Positions 26,371 to 35,394 of a stretch of DNA of 64,000 nucleotides are shown in pieces (position 1 is the first letter of the stretch; each line of letters opens with the position of its first letter). The translations under genes were made by a program, and so were the position numbers. The notes under the pieces were generated by a model. The model did no database searches. It saw only the letters and a program-made list of their open reading frames with translations, and was not told the origin of the DNA. The DNA comes from Gemmiger gallinarum (lineage in GTDB: Bacteria > Bacillota > Clostridia > Oscillospirales > Ruminococcaceae): contig NZ_JADCKC010000001.1 of assembly GCF_014982805.1 (NCBI RefSeq), positions 496,001 to 560,000 of the forward strand, written 5' to 3'.

Positions 26371-27258
26371 ATGCCAAGAAAAGGCCGTTATTTTCATCTG
26401 AGCGGAAGCTCCGCCTATTATCCTTTCGGCGCGCGCACCTCCCTGCGGAAAAAGCAGCGGCTGCGTGTGGTCCTGCTGCGTCTGCTGGGGCTTGCCCTTG
26501 TAATTCCCGTGGCCTTTTTGCTGGTGCGGCATTTTTTCTTCAACGGCGGACAGCCCAAGGCTCCTGATGACAGCACTTCCGGTAATGTACACTCCGGCCC
26601 GGTGGAGGTCACTGTTCAGCCCGCCACCGTCGATGCTCCCCACACCACACCGGAAGAGGCCTCCGTCTCCCGGGAAAGCATCCTGCCCAAATTCCAGGAC
26701 CTCTACCGGCAGAACAGCGACCTGGTGGGCTGGCTGACCATGGCTGCCATTGGAGTGGATTACCCGGTTATGCAGACCCCCGGCGACAACGAATACTATC
26801 TGCGCAGAGGCTTTGACAAGCTGTATTCCCTTTCCGGCAGCCTGTTTCTTGATGAGAACTGCAGCCTGCAGGACCCTGCCACCGCCAACTGGCTGATCTA
26901 CGGTCACAACATGGCGGACGGCAGCATGTTCGGCAAGCTGGACGAGTACGAGGACGAGGCGTTTTACAAGGCCCATCCCACCTTCACCTTCGACTCCCTG
27001 TATGAGGAGATGGAATGGCAGATCATTGCCGTGCTCCGCACACAGGTCGGCGCCGACGACCTGCCCTACTACACCTTCTTTGACGCCAGGGACGAGAGGG
27101 ACTGGCAGGCAAGGTATGAGGCCGTCATGGAGCTTGCCCTCTACGACACCGGCGTTTCCGCCTCCTACGGCGACCAGCTTCTGACCCTGTCCACCTGCGG
27201 AACAACCAGTTCCACCACCGACAAACGCCTGGCTGTTATCGCGAAACGCATCGACTGA
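26371..27258 (+). CDS. srtB: Class B sortase
   Basis: A 295-residue transpeptidase with one N-terminal membrane anchor (about 30-53), a Thr/Pro/Val-rich linker and the sortase barrel. The catalytic triad is visible as H179 (IYGHNM), C276 (LSTCGTT) and R286 (DKRLAVIAKR). Class B enzymes attach PxTG- or NPQTN-like proteins to peptidoglycan. The only candidate substrate in the window is the small protein just upstream. Confidence 0.9.
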   Translation: MPRKGRYFHLSGSSAYYPFGARTSLRKKQRLRVVLLRLLGLALVIPVAFLLVRHFFFNGGQPKAPDDSTSGNVHSGPVEVTVQPATVDAPHTTPEEASVSRESILPKFQDLYRQNSDLVGWLTMAAIGVDYPVMQTPGDNEYYLRRGFDKLYSLSGSLFLDENCSLQDPATANWLIYGHNMADGSMFGKLDEYEDEAFYKAHPTFTFDSLYEEMEWQIIAVLRTQVGADDLPYYTFFDARDERDWQARYEAVMELALYDTGVSASYGDQLLTLSTCGTTSSTTDKRLAVIAKRID

Positions 27259-27302
27259 CCGGTTCTGCCGTCACGCAGCATCTCCTTCTGATTCTATCAT
27301 GC

Positions 27303-27346
27303 AAAAAACGCTCCCCCGCCGTCAAAATGGCGAGGGAGCGTTTTTT
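27303..27346. terminator. Bidirectional terminator between srtB and pnp
   Basis: AAAAAACGCTCCC and GGGAGCGTTTTTT with inner CGCC/GGCG pairing, between converging genes. Confidence 0.9.
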
Positions 27347-27360
27347 CAGGTCACAGCAAA

Positions 27361-27389
27361 GGGCGGCGGGCCTTCCGGCTCGCCGCCCC
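27361..27389 (-). terminator. GC-rich hairpin after pnp
   Basis: GGGCGGCGAGCC pairs with GGCCCGCCGCCC on the minus strand, 15 bases past the pnp stop, followed by TTTGCT. Confidence 0.6.
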
Positions 27390-27403
27390 TGTTTTGTTTT
27401 GAA

Positions 27404-29545
27404 TTACTTGTTCTGGGCAGCGCGCTTCTTGGCGATGGCTGCCAGAGCATCCTTGCGGGACAGGTTGATGCGGCCCTGCTGGTCGATATCGGTGACCATG
27501 ACGAAGACGGGATCGCCCACGGCGACCACATCCTCCACCCGCTCCACGCGGTGATCGTCCAGCTTGGAGATATGGACCAGGCCTTCCTTGCCGGGAGCAA
27601 TCTCGACGAAGGCGCCGAAGTTCATCAGGCGGGTCACACGGCCCTTGTAGATGGCACCGATCTCGGGGTCTTCCACAATGGTCTTGATGGTGGAGATGGC
27701 ACGCTTGGCATCGTCGGCGTCGATGGCGGAGATGAAGACGTGACCGTCCTCCTCCACGTCGATCTTGCAGTTGCAGGTGGCGCACAGGTCCTGAATGACC
27801 TTGCCACCCTTGCCGATGACATCCTTGATCTTGTCCACGGGGATCTGCATGCTGAACATCTTGGGCGCGTACTTGGAGAGCTCAGCGCGAGGCTCGGCGA
27901 TGCAGGGCTTGATGATCTCGTCCAGGATGAAGAGACGGCCCTTGCGGCACTTTTCCAGAGCCTCCTCCACGATCTCGTAGGTCAGGCCGTCAATCTTGAT
28001 GTCCATCTGGATGGCGGTGATGCCGCGGCGGGTACCGCCCACCTTGAAGTCCATATCGCCGTGGAAGTCCTCAACGCCCTGAATGTCCAGCATGGTCATC
28101 CAGCGGTCGCCCTCGGTGATGAGGCCGCAGGAAATGCCGGCAACAGGAGCCTTGATGGGAACGCCCGCGTCCATCAGAGCCAGGGTGGAGCCGCAAATAG
28201 AAGCCTGAGAGGTGGAGCCGTTGGAGGACAGAACCTCGGAGACGCAGCGAATGGTGTAGGGGAAGTCCGCCATGGAGGGCAGCACGGGAATCAGAGCACG
28301 CTCTGCCAGTGCGCCGTGGCCGATCTCGCGGCGGCCGGGGCTGCGGGGTGCGCGGGCCTCGCCGGTGGAGTACGGCGGCATATTGTAGTGATGGATATAG
28401 CGCTTGAGGGGGGTGTCAGACAAATCGTCCATGGTCTGGGCGTCCTTGGTGGAGCCCAGGGTGCAGATGGTCAGCACCTGAGTCTGGCCGCGGGTAAACA
28501 TGCCGGAGCCATGGACCCGGGGCAGAATGCCGACCTCGGCAGCCAGCGGGCGGATCTCATTGATGCCGCGGCCATCCACGCGCTTGCCCTCATCCAGCAG
28601 CCAGCGGCGGACCACCTGCTTCTGCATCTTGTAGCTGACATAATCCAGGGTGGCGGCATCCAGCTCGGGATGCTCTGCGGCGATCTCGTCCATGATGGGC
28701 AGCAGGGCTGCGTCGCGGACGTTCTTGTCGTCGGTATCCATGGCAGCCTTGAACTGATCCAGGTGACGGGCTTTCACATCCGCCAGCAGGTCGTGGTCCA
28801 GGTCCATGGAGGGGAAGTCGGCCTTGGGCTTGCCGATCTCGGCGACGATGGAGTTGATGAAGGCCAGCATCTTCTTGATTTCGGCATGGCCGGCCTTGAT
28901 GGCGGCCATCATGGTGTCCTCGTCCACCTCGTTGGCGCCAGCCTCGATCATGACGATCTTTTCCTCGGAAGCAGCCAGGGTCAGAGCCAGATCGCTCTTC
29001 TGACGCTGCTCATAGGTGGGGTTGAGAACGATCTCGCCGTCCACCAGGCCCACCTGAATGCCGCCGATGGGGCCGCGCCAGGGAATGTCCGACATGGCAA
29101 TGGCCAGGGACGCGCCGTTCATGCCGGCAATCTCGGGAGAGTTGTCGGGGTCCATGCTCATGACGGTCATGGTGACGCAGACATCATTGCGCATGTCCTT
29201 GGGGAACAGCGGGCGGATGGGGCGGTCCACCACGCGGGAGTTCAGGATCGCATGTTCACCAGGGCGGCCTTCCCGGCGCATAAAGCTGCCGGGAATGCGG
29301 CCTGCGGCGTAGAGCTTTTCCTCAAATTCCACGCTGAGGGGGAAGAAGTCGATGCCGTCACGGGGCTTTTCACTCATGGTGACGTTGCACAGCACACAGG
29401 TCTCGCCGTAGCGGATCATGGCGCTGCCGTTGGACAGTCCGCACATCTTGCCGGTCTCGACAATGAAGGGACGGCCCGCAAACGTGGTTTCATACTTGCG
29501 GTAGTTGGGGAAGGTTTCCTTGCGGGATGCAAATTCCAATGCCAT
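27404..29545 (-). CDS. pnp: Polyribonucleotide nucleotidyltransferase (PNPase)
   Basis: A 713-residue phosphorolytic exoribonuclease. Two RNase PH domains (about 5-220 and 320-550, the second with EARAPRSPGRREIGHGALAE) flank an all-helical linker, followed by a KH domain (IPVDKIKDVIGKGGKVIQDL) and an S1 domain (GRVTRLMNFGAFVEIAPGKEGLVH). It degrades mRNA from the 3' end using phosphate. The start at 29545 follows AAGGAGG; a longer frame upstream runs through the leader hairpin. Downstream of rpsO as in most bacteria. Confidence 0.94.
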   Translation of the reverse strand: MALEFASRKETFPNYRKYETTFAGRPFIVETGKMCGLSNGSAMIRYGETCVLCNVTMSEKPRDGIDFFPLSVEFEEKLYAAGRIPGSFMRREGRPGEHAILNSRVVDRPIRPLFPKDMRNDVCVTMTVMSMDPDNSPEIAGMNGASLAIAMSDIPWRGPIGGIQVGLVDGEIVLNPTYEQRQKSDLALTLAASEEKIVMIEAGANEVDEDTMMAAIKAGHAEIKKMLAFINSIVAEIGKPKADFPSMDLDHDLLADVKARHLDQFKAAMDTDDKNVRDAALLPIMDEIAAEHPELDAATLDYVSYKMQKQVVRRWLLDEGKRVDGRGINEIRPLAAEVGILPRVHGSGMFTRGQTQVLTICTLGSTKDAQTMDDLSDTPLKRYIHHYNMPPYSTGEARAPRSPGRREIGHGALAERALIPVLPSMADFPYTIRCVSEVLSSNGSTSQASICGSTLALMDAGVPIKAPVAGISCGLITEGDRWMTMLDIQGVEDFHGDMDFKVGGTRRGITAIQMDIKIDGLTYEIVEEALEKCRKGRLFILDEIIKPCIAEPRAELSKYAPKMFSMQIPVDKIKDVIGKGGKVIQDLCATCNCKIDVEEDGHVFISAIDADDAKRAISTIKTIVEDPEIGAIYKGRVTRLMNFGAFVEIAPGKEGLVHISKLDDHRVERVEDVVAVGDPVFVMVTDIDQQGRINLSRKDALAAIAKKRAAQNK

Positions 29546-29622
29546 TCGTATTTCCTCCTTGATTTTTGGGATTTTGCGGCACGGCGGTCCCGTCCGCGGG
29601 GATATGAACAAGGGTGCATCCC

Positions 29623-29687
29623 GGTTTTGAGCAATAAATCCAGCGTCCGGCAGCTGCCGTCGGGCGTTCGATTTACTGCACAAAACC
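29623..29687 (-). repeat. Long near-perfect inverted repeat in the rpsO-pnp spacer
   Basis: A 65-base dyad: GGTTTTGAGCAATAAATC on one side mirrors GATTTACTGCACAAAACC on the other, with the inner arms also pairing, so the transcript would form a stem of roughly 28 pairs with few mismatches. It lies about 80 bases before the pnp start. In E. coli a double-stranded leader at the same position is cut by RNase III for PNPase autoregulation. Confidence 0.8.
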
Positions 29688-29722
29688 ACGTTGGATGTAC
29701 CCGGGTTTCCTGCTGGAAATAT

Positions 29723-29759
29723 AAAAAGAGGGCAGGGCGCAACCTTGTGCGTCCTGCCC
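29723..29759 (-). terminator. Terminator after rpsO
   Basis: GGGCAGGACGC pairs with GCGCCCTGCCC, followed by TCTTTTT on the minus strand. Part of the transcripts must read through or restart for pnp. Confidence 0.85.
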
Positions 29760-29773
29760 ACCGTTTTGCAAGA

Positions 29774-30031
29774 TTACTTGCGCAGACCCAGCTCAGCGAT
29801 CAGGGCGCGGTAACGATTGATGTCCTTCTTCTGCAGATAGGCCAGCAGGTTACGGCGGCGGCCGACCATCTTGAACAGTCCGCGACGGCTGTGGTTATCG
29901 TTCTTGTTGGTCTTGAGATGCTCAGTCAGATGGTTGATGCGAGCAGTCAGCAGTGCGACCTGAACCTCGGGAGAACCGGTGTCGCCCTCGTGGATCGCGG
30001 CCTTTTCGATAATCGTCTTCTTGTCTTGCAT
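29774..30031 (-). CDS. rpsO: 30S ribosomal protein S15
   Basis: An 85-residue ribosomal protein with the S15 core [24 protein letters not shown], the RNA-contact region [20 protein letters not shown], and the C-terminus [12 protein letters not shown]. It binds 16S rRNA early in small-subunit assembly. Start 30031 follows AGAGGG; a longer in-frame start at MIKREGF is less likely because it includes that site. Confidence 0.95.
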   Translation of the reverse strand: MQDKKTIIEKAAIHEGDTGSPEVQVALLTARINHLTEHLKTNKNDNHSRRGLFKMVGRRRNLLAYLQKKDINRYRALIAELGLRK

Positions 30032-30153
30032 GATGAAACCCTCTCTTTTAATCATATTTGCCAACGGCGCAGCAGCGGGCAGCAAGGTTCCCTTTCGCGG
30101 CGGAGGGACCGCCGCAGGGCATACACCCAAAGCCGGGCCGCGGTAACGCTTTG

Positions 30154-30182
30154 ATTATATCATAAGGCTTTTCTTTTTACAA
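30154..30182 (-). promoter_or_regulatory. Promoter of rpsO
   Basis: On the minus strand TTGTAA (30182-30177), 17-base spacer, TATAAT (30159-30154). Confidence 0.6.
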
Positions 30183-30243
30183 GGAAAATTTACGCTGTTT
30201 TTACTCTTTTGGCCGGTTTGGGTTTTCGCGGGACGCTCCCCTT

Positions 30244-31833
30244 TCAAGCGGCGTTTTCTCCGCCGTGCCCGGCCCGGGAAAGTATCCGTCTCAGCAGCTC
30301 GCTCCCCTGGGCCAGCCCTGCCGCTGCCACGGGAAGCAGGCAGAGAAAATACGGGAAGCAATAGCGGCTGTGATTTTCCCACACGATCTGGAACAGAAAG
30401 CTGCCCAGAAAGCAAACTGCCATTCCCTGGGCCCAGACCGTTCCCTTTCTTCGCACAGCCATGGCAAGAGTCCCGGCACAGGCCGCCCCGTAGACCAGCG
30501 CCAGCACGCCACGCAGGAAGCGTTCCGCCGGCACCATCAGGCTCCCCCCGCAGAACAGAGCGGCAAAGCCCCGGGGTGCGGCATCCACATCCGGGTGGTA
30601 GGAGCCGGTCAGAGAATCGAACCAGGGGTCCAGCCATTCGGTCTGGATCTTCTCATGCAAAAAGCCAAAATTGGCGTGGGGCGTTTCCTTCCAGCTGGCC
30701 AGGTAGTCCCGCAGGTCCTCCATGGCGGCGGCATGGGTGTCCTGTGCATCGGCGCCGTTTTCCCAGAACAGCAGCTTGGTATAGCTGTTGTAGCCCCCGG
30801 GGCCCGAATTGGTGTTCTCGGCAGTCAGACCCATCACCCCCCAGGCGGACTTGGGGATGCCCTCCCCCAGCTGAATGCCGGTACGCCAGGTAAAGAGCAC
30901 TCCCGCCCAGGAGGCGGCATTCAGGCAGACAAACAGAAGCACCGCCGCCGGAAGCAGCCGGGTCAGCAGTCCCCGTTTGCCGCCGCCCAGCAGTCCCTCC
31001 GCCGTCAGCAGGCAGAAGGCGGCCGCCGCAAAGAGCATGGCGCCATTATAGCAGACGACGGCAACCGGCAGCAGAAGGGTCAGCAGCCACCAGCGCTCCC
31101 CGCCGCCACGGCAGAGGCGCAGTACGCCGTACATGCCCCAGATACCCATAGCCGCCGCAGCCAGTGTGCCGTAGAGAAAGCCGGACATAAAGGGCAGCGG
31201 GAGAAACGCCAGGCAGAGCACGGCACAGATGGCCTTTGCCCCCTTCTCCGGCCAAATCTGACCGGTGACGGCGCACAGCCCCCAGACGCAGGCTCCTGCG
31301 CACAGAGCATTGAAGATGCCGAAGGCCGGATAAGGGTCGGGGCCAAACAGCCGGGCCAGCGGCTCCAGAAACAACGCCATGCCGCTCTGGTAAGGAAACA
31401 TGATGAGGTAATCGAAGTCGATGCCCTCGGTGGTGCCGTTGGCAAGAGCCACCGCCATATCCCAGACTTTTTGCTGGTCATCCACCGGCCGGCCATGGAC
31501 CGAAAGGCTCCATACGCATCCCAGGACCACCACTGCCGCCGAGGCAATCACAGTCAGCAGGGCTTCTCCCCTTTTGCCCCGGGCCGCAAACCGCCCCAGA
31601 ACCGCTGCCACGCCTCCCAGTACCAGTGCCGTCACCAGGATCTGCACGGTGTCCACCGGCACCACAGTCATGGTCTCCTGAAAGGCCTCATGGTCGAAGG
31701 CTGCGCTGTGGCGCAGCGCCATAAAGCACAGCAGGGCCAGCGGCACCGCCGCCAGTACGGCAACGCACCAGCCGACGGGCCCATACCATCGGCCCGGCAA
31801 ACCGGTCCGCTCTGTTTTCAGTTGTGACTGCAT
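30244..31833 (-). CDS. Polytopic membrane protein, glycosyltransferase-like, function unknown
   Basis: A 529-residue integral membrane protein with about eleven to twelve hydrophobic helices. After the first helix it has long loops with acidic and aromatic residues (DHEAFQETMTVV; YLIMFPYQSGMALFLEPLARLFG), the pattern of GT-C superfamily lipid-linked sugar transferases such as the glycosyltransferase-39/PMT group. Residues 340-430 form a long extracytoplasmic loop. The match is to the fold class only. Start 31833 follows AAGGAGG. It stands alone between the ribF terminator and the rpsO promoter. Confidence 0.75.
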   Translation of the reverse strand: MQSQLKTERTGLPGRWYGPVGWCVAVLAAVPLALLCFMALRHSAAFDHEAFQETMTVVPVDTVQILVTALVLGGVAAVLGRFAARGKRGEALLTVIASAAVVVLGCVWSLSVHGRPVDDQQKVWDMAVALANGTTEGIDFDYLIMFPYQSGMALFLEPLARLFGPDPYPAFGIFNALCAGACVWGLCAVTGQIWPEKGAKAICAVLCLAFLPLPFMSGFLYGTLAAAAMGIWGMYGVLRLCRGGGERWWLLTLLLPVAVVCYNGAMLFAAAAFCLLTAEGLLGGGKRGLLTRLLPAAVLLFVCLNAASWAGVLFTWRTGIQLGEGIPKSAWGVMGLTAENTNSGPGGYNSYTKLLFWENGADAQDTHAAAMEDLRDYLASWKETPHANFGFLHEKIQTEWLDPWFDSLTGSYHPDVDAAPRGFAALFCGGSLMVPAERFLRGVLALVYGAACAGTLAMAVRRKGTVWAQGMAVCFLGSFLFQIVWENHSRYCFPYFLCLLPVAAAGLAQGSELLRRILSRAGHGGENAA

Positions 31834-31870
31834 GGCGGTCCTCCTTTTGACGATCAGACGCAGGAAATGC

Positions 31871-31898
31871 AAAAAGTCCCGGCCTTTTCAGCCGGGAT
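31871..31898 (-). terminator. Terminator after ribF
   Basis: ATCCCGGCT and GGCCGGGAC form a stem with loop GAAAA, followed by TTTTT on the minus strand. Confidence 0.85.
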
Positions 31899-31902
31899 AT
31901 GG

Positions 31903-32829
31903 TCATGCCCGGTGCTGCGAGAAATAGGCGCAGCTCTTTTCCGCTGCATCACAAATCAGATTGTGCAGCTCTTCCAGCGAGCGGAACTTGCGCACAGGGC
32001 AGAGATATTGGTGGAACTCCAGCCGGGGGCGGGTTCCGTAAACGTTACCGGAAAAGCCCGGCACATAGGTTTCGCAGGTAATGGGGGCATCTACTCCGTC
32101 CACGGTGGGACGGCGGCCCAGTCCCGTCGCCGAGGGATACCACTGCCCGCCAATGCAGATACGGGTGAGATACACGCCGCAGCAGGGCTGCAGCGCCCCC
32201 TGGGGATAGTTCTGGTTGATGGTGGGGGTGCCCAGCCGGGATGCCCCAATGCCCTTGCCATGGGTCACCGGCCAGTCAATGGCGTAGGGCTGGCCCAGCA
32301 TGGCGTTGACCTCGTCCAGCTCCCCCGCCTCCAGCGCGGCGCGGATGCGGGTGGAGGAGACTGTCTCCCCTTTGTATTTTGCCATTTCCACCACGCACAC
32401 ACGGATGCCGAGGGGGGTGCACAGGGTGTGGAGGAGCTTCACATCACCGGCAGCCTTTGCGCCGAAGGTAAAGTTATCGCCGCAGAAAACCGCCCTGGCC
32501 GAGAAACACTCTACCAGCACCCGGCGGACGAAATCCTCCGGCGACAGAGCGCAGAAATCGGCAAAGGGGGCCTCCTGATACTCCCGGACGCCCAGAGCAG
32601 CAATGCGACGGCGCTTTTCCTCCACCGAGAAAATGCGTCCGCCTTTCAAAGCATTGCCCGGCGGCAGCAGAAAGGTGAAGGCAGCGGGTGTCAGACCATT
32701 TGCCGCGGCGTAATCCACCGCAGACTGCAGGACCGTCCGGTGCCCCAGATGCACACCGTCAAAAAAGCCCAGTGCCACGGCGCTTCCCTGCGGGGCATCC
32801 ACCGGCGCAAGCGTTTCCAAAATGTGCAT
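31903..32829 (-). CDS. ribF: Bifunctional riboflavin kinase / FAD synthetase
   Basis: A 308-residue protein. The N-terminal adenylyltransferase domain has ALGFFDGVHLGHRTVL and STRIRAALEAGELDEVNAMLG; the C-terminal kinase domain has THGKGIGASRLGTPTINQNYPQGALQP and a GNVYGTRPRLEFHQYL end. It makes FMN and FAD. The start is uncertain: ATG 32829, 7 bases after the truB stop, is preferred over GTG 32850, which would overlap truB by 14 bases. Confidence 0.92.
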   Translation of the reverse strand: MHILETLAPVDAPQGSAVALGFFDGVHLGHRTVLQSAVDYAAANGLTPAAFTFLLPPGNALKGGRIFSVEEKRRRIAALGVREYQEAPFADFCALSPEDFVRRVLVECFSARAVFCGDNFTFGAKAAGDVKLLHTLCTPLGIRVCVVEMAKYKGETVSSTRIRAALEAGELDEVNAMLGQPYAIDWPVTHGKGIGASRLGTPTINQNYPQGALQPCCGVYLTRICIGGQWYPSATGLGRRPTVDGVDAPITCETYVPGFSGNVYGTRPRLEFHQYLCPVRKFRSLEELHNLICDAAEKSCAYFSQHRA

Positions 32830-32836
32830 TGGCGAT

Positions 32837-33721
32837 TCACTCTCTTTCACAGAATAATTTTTCTACGTTCAGCACCCCGCCTGTAATACAGGCCAGGCCC
32901 AGGAAAGTCTCGTCCTCCCCGTACACGCGGTAACGGCCGTCCGGGGCGGGATAGTGGCTGGTGGGGCAACCGTTGAACAGATGCAGGCGAACCTTTTTCG
33001 CTACCTTGAGAGCGGGCAGCGGTGCAAACACTGTGTCGGTGCCCAGAATCCACTCGTCGGGCACACCGCCGTTCTGGGCGGCCTCCAGCAGCTGCTCCAT
33101 GGTATGGGCACCGGAGAGGTCAAACACCCCCGCCGCCGTGCGGCGCAGCCCAGACAGGGTGGCCGGTACCCCCAGCGCTCCGCCCAGATCCTCCGCCAGG
33201 GTGCGGATATAGGTACCCTTGGAACAGGCAACACGGATGCGATACTCGTTCTCCCCTGCCGTTCCCAGATAGTCGATGGAATAGACTGTGATCTCACGGG
33301 GGATTCGCTCCACCGTTTTGCCGGCCCGGGCCGCCTTGTACAGCGGCTGGCCGTTGATCTTGACCGCCGAATACATGGGCGGGAGCTGCTGCTGGGTGCC
33401 CACAAACCGGGGCAGCATGTCGGTGAACGCCTGTTCCCCTACCGTGACGGGTGCGTTCTCCAGCACGGTGCCGGTAATGTCCCCCGTGTCGGTGCGGATG
33501 CCCAGACGGACGGTCGCCTCATAGGTTTTGTCGTGATTGAGCTGGCGGTCCGCGGCAGCGGTCGCCCGCCCCACAAACACGGCCAGCACACCGGTGGCCA
33601 TGGGGTCCAGCGTGCCCGAGTGCCCCAGCTTGCGGGTTCCCAGAACGCCGCGCAGTTTGGCCAGAACATCGAAGCTTGTCCAGCCCTGAGGCTTGTCCAC
33701 AAGCAGGATACCGTTTTTCAT
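32837..33721 (-). CDS. truB: tRNA pseudouridine55 synthase
   Basis: A 294-residue enzyme with the catalytic Asp in KLGHSGTLDPMATGVLAVFVG, the DKTYEATVRLGIRTDTGDITG region and a C-terminal PUA-like tail. It makes pseudouridine at position 55 of tRNA T-loops. A terminator separates it from nrnA, so it may have its own promoter or depend on read-through. ribF follows directly. Confidence 0.93.
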   Translation of the reverse strand: MKNGILLVDKPQGWTSFDVLAKLRGVLGTRKLGHSGTLDPMATGVLAVFVGRATAAADRQLNHDKTYEATVRLGIRTDTGDITGTVLENAPVTVGEQAFTDMLPRFVGTQQQLPPMYSAVKINGQPLYKAARAGKTVERIPREITVYSIDYLGTAGENEYRIRVACSKGTYIRTLAEDLGGALGVPATLSGLRRTAAGVFDLSGAHTMEQLLEAAQNGGVPDEWILGTDTVFAPLPALKVAKKVRLHLFNGCPTSHYPAPDGRYRVYGEDETFLGLACITGGVLNVEKLFCERE

Positions 33722-33739
33722 TGCGTTTTGTCCTTACAG

Positions 33740-33794
33740 AAAAAAGACCGAGCAGGCCGCCTTACAGCCATGCAGGCCGTCGCCCGTTCGGTCT
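33740..33794 (-). terminator. Terminator between nrnA and truB
   Basis: On the minus strand AGACCGA (33794-33788) pairs with TCGGTCT (33751-33745), with inner GGCCTGC/GCGGCCTGC structure, and six T follow. It breaks the otherwise continuous operon. Confidence 0.75.
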
Positions 33795-33841
33795 ATATGA
33801 TGTTGTACGGATTGCGCTCCTGTCCGAAGCGCAGGGAGCCT

Positions 33842-34831
33842 TTATTCCAACTCGCGTTCCTCATCGCAGCGGGCCAGTTCCTTCTGCACTTCCTGCAGAA
33901 TGGCACGCTTGGCATTGTCCAGATTGCCCGAGATCTCGCACCCGGCGGCACGGTTGTGTCCGCCGCCGCCCAGGCGCCGCGCAATGGCGCAGGCATCCAC
34001 ATCCCGGGAGGTGCGCACGCTGATCTTGAAGCTGCCGTCCGGCTGCTGGCGCAGGGTCAGGCCGACCTCCACCCCTTCAATGGAGCGGGGCAGACTGGTC
34101 AGGTCCTCCAGCTCGGCGTTGGCAACGCCCGTCTGGACGATCTGGTCCCTGGTCAGGCAGATCATGGCACAGCGGTCATCAAAATAGTATTCCAGGCTTT
34201 CCAGTGCCTCCCGCTCCGCTTCAATGCGGGAATGGGAACGGCACTCAAACAAGATCTCGTTGAGACGGCCTGCCTCGGCGCCCGCTTCCATCAGGCGGGC
34301 AGCCGCCAGATGAGTCTTGGCCGTGGCACTGGTAAACCGGAAGCAGCCGGTATCGGTGGCCACGCCGGTGTACAGGCAGTTGGCAATGGCAGGGGTCAGC
34401 GGCACGCCGAGATTGTCAGGGATGAGATCGGTCAGGATCTCACAGACGGCGGCAGCCTGGGGCTCCACCAGCGTCGCATAGGCGTAGCCGCTGTTGGACC
34501 CGTGATGATCAATGCACAGATTGGCGCGCTTGACATATTCCTGGACATTGTTGTTCTCTCCGAACAGCTGGATGCTGGCAACATCCACCGCCACCACAAA
34601 GGAAGGCTCAAAGCTGCCGTCGTACCAGTTGATGTCCAGATATTCATACATCTTGGGAATCGGATCGCTGCAAAGCACCGCAGCATTCTTGCCCAGCGCA
34701 CGCAGGGCAAGGCAAAGCCCCAGCGCACTGCCGATGGTATCTCCATCCGGGTTCTTATGGCTCAGGATGAGGATATCGTCTGCGGCACGCAGCCTTGCGG
34801 CAGCGGTTTGACGATCCAGTGATTCGGTCAT
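33842..34831 (-). CDS. nrnA: DHH/DHHA1 phosphoesterase, NrnA-like
   Basis: A 329-residue enzyme with the DHH motifs HKNPDGDTIGSALG, CSDPIPK, FVVAVDVAS and LCIDHHGSNSG, and the DHHA1 substrate motif GGGGHNRAAGCEISG. Family members degrade short oligoribonucleotides or pAp, linking RNA decay to the translation operon. Start 34831 follows AGGAG at 4 bases; a longer frame lacks a site. Confidence 0.9.
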   Translation of the reverse strand: MTESLDRQTAAARLRAADDILILSHKNPDGDTIGSALGLCLALRALGKNAAVLCSDPIPKMYEYLDINWYDGSFEPSFVVAVDVASIQLFGENNNVQEYVKRANLCIDHHGSNSGYAYATLVEPQAAAVCEILTDLIPDNLGVPLTPAIANCLYTGVATDTGCFRFTSATAKTHLAAARLMEAGAEAGRLNEILFECRSHSRIEAEREALESLEYYFDDRCAMICLTRDQIVQTGVANAELEDLTSLPRSIEGVEVGLTLRQQPDGSFKISVRTSRDVDACAIARRLGGGGHNRAAGCEISGNLDNAKRAILQEVQKELARCDEERELE

Positions 34832-34915
34832 AATGCTCCTCTTTTCTTTTTGCCTGGCGTTCATCCGGGGACGCGATCCATCCCCTTCCCCACCGCTTAC
34901 GGACAGTGTGAGGAA

Positions 34916-35308
34916 TTATTCTTCGGATGCTGCGTCCGTGTCCGAGGTTTCCTGAATCGGACGCTTGTCGTCAAGCTGCTTCAGCAGTTCGTTGATATGG
35001 GCCGCATACGCCGCGCCGTCGTCTGCCACAAAGACAAACCTGGGAGCCTTGCGGATGTGCATCCGGCGGCTCACCTCGGTGCGGACGTGGCCGGACGCCC
35101 GGTTCAGTGCCTTGAGGACCGGCTCCAGGCCGCCCTCGTGCCCCATTACACTGATATGCACCTTTGCCACGTCCAAATCCGGCGTAACATCCAGGCGGGT
35201 CACTGTGAGCAGGCCGCCCGTGATGCGCGGGTCCTTCATGTGACTGATGATGTCGATCAGTTCGCGTTTCATATCCTGGGCCATGCGGCCCTGATTTTTG
35301 GTGGGCAT
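34916..35308 (-). CDS. rbfA: Ribosome-binding factor A
   Basis: A 130-residue protein with the RbfA core: MKRELIDIISHMKDPRITGGLLTVTRLDVTPDLDVAKVHISV, and VRTEVSRRMHIRKAPRFVFV. It helps mature the 16S rRNA 5' end of the small subunit. An acidic C-terminal tail (about 115-130) is present. Between infB and nrnA as in most Firmicutes; ATG follows AAGGAGG. Confidence 0.94.
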   Translation of the reverse strand: MPTKNQGRMAQDMKRELIDIISHMKDPRITGGLLTVTRLDVTPDLDVAKVHISVMGHEGGLEPVLKALNRASGHVRTEVSRRMHIRKAPRFVFVADDGAAYAAHINELLKQLDDKRPIQETSDTDAASEE

Positions 35309-35394
35309 CCTTATCGCCTCCTTATCCCCCGCCCGGTGCCGGGTTCTGTCCGGCTGCCCCGCGGGGTCCTGTATTCATTGCAGTTTTCGCGAAA

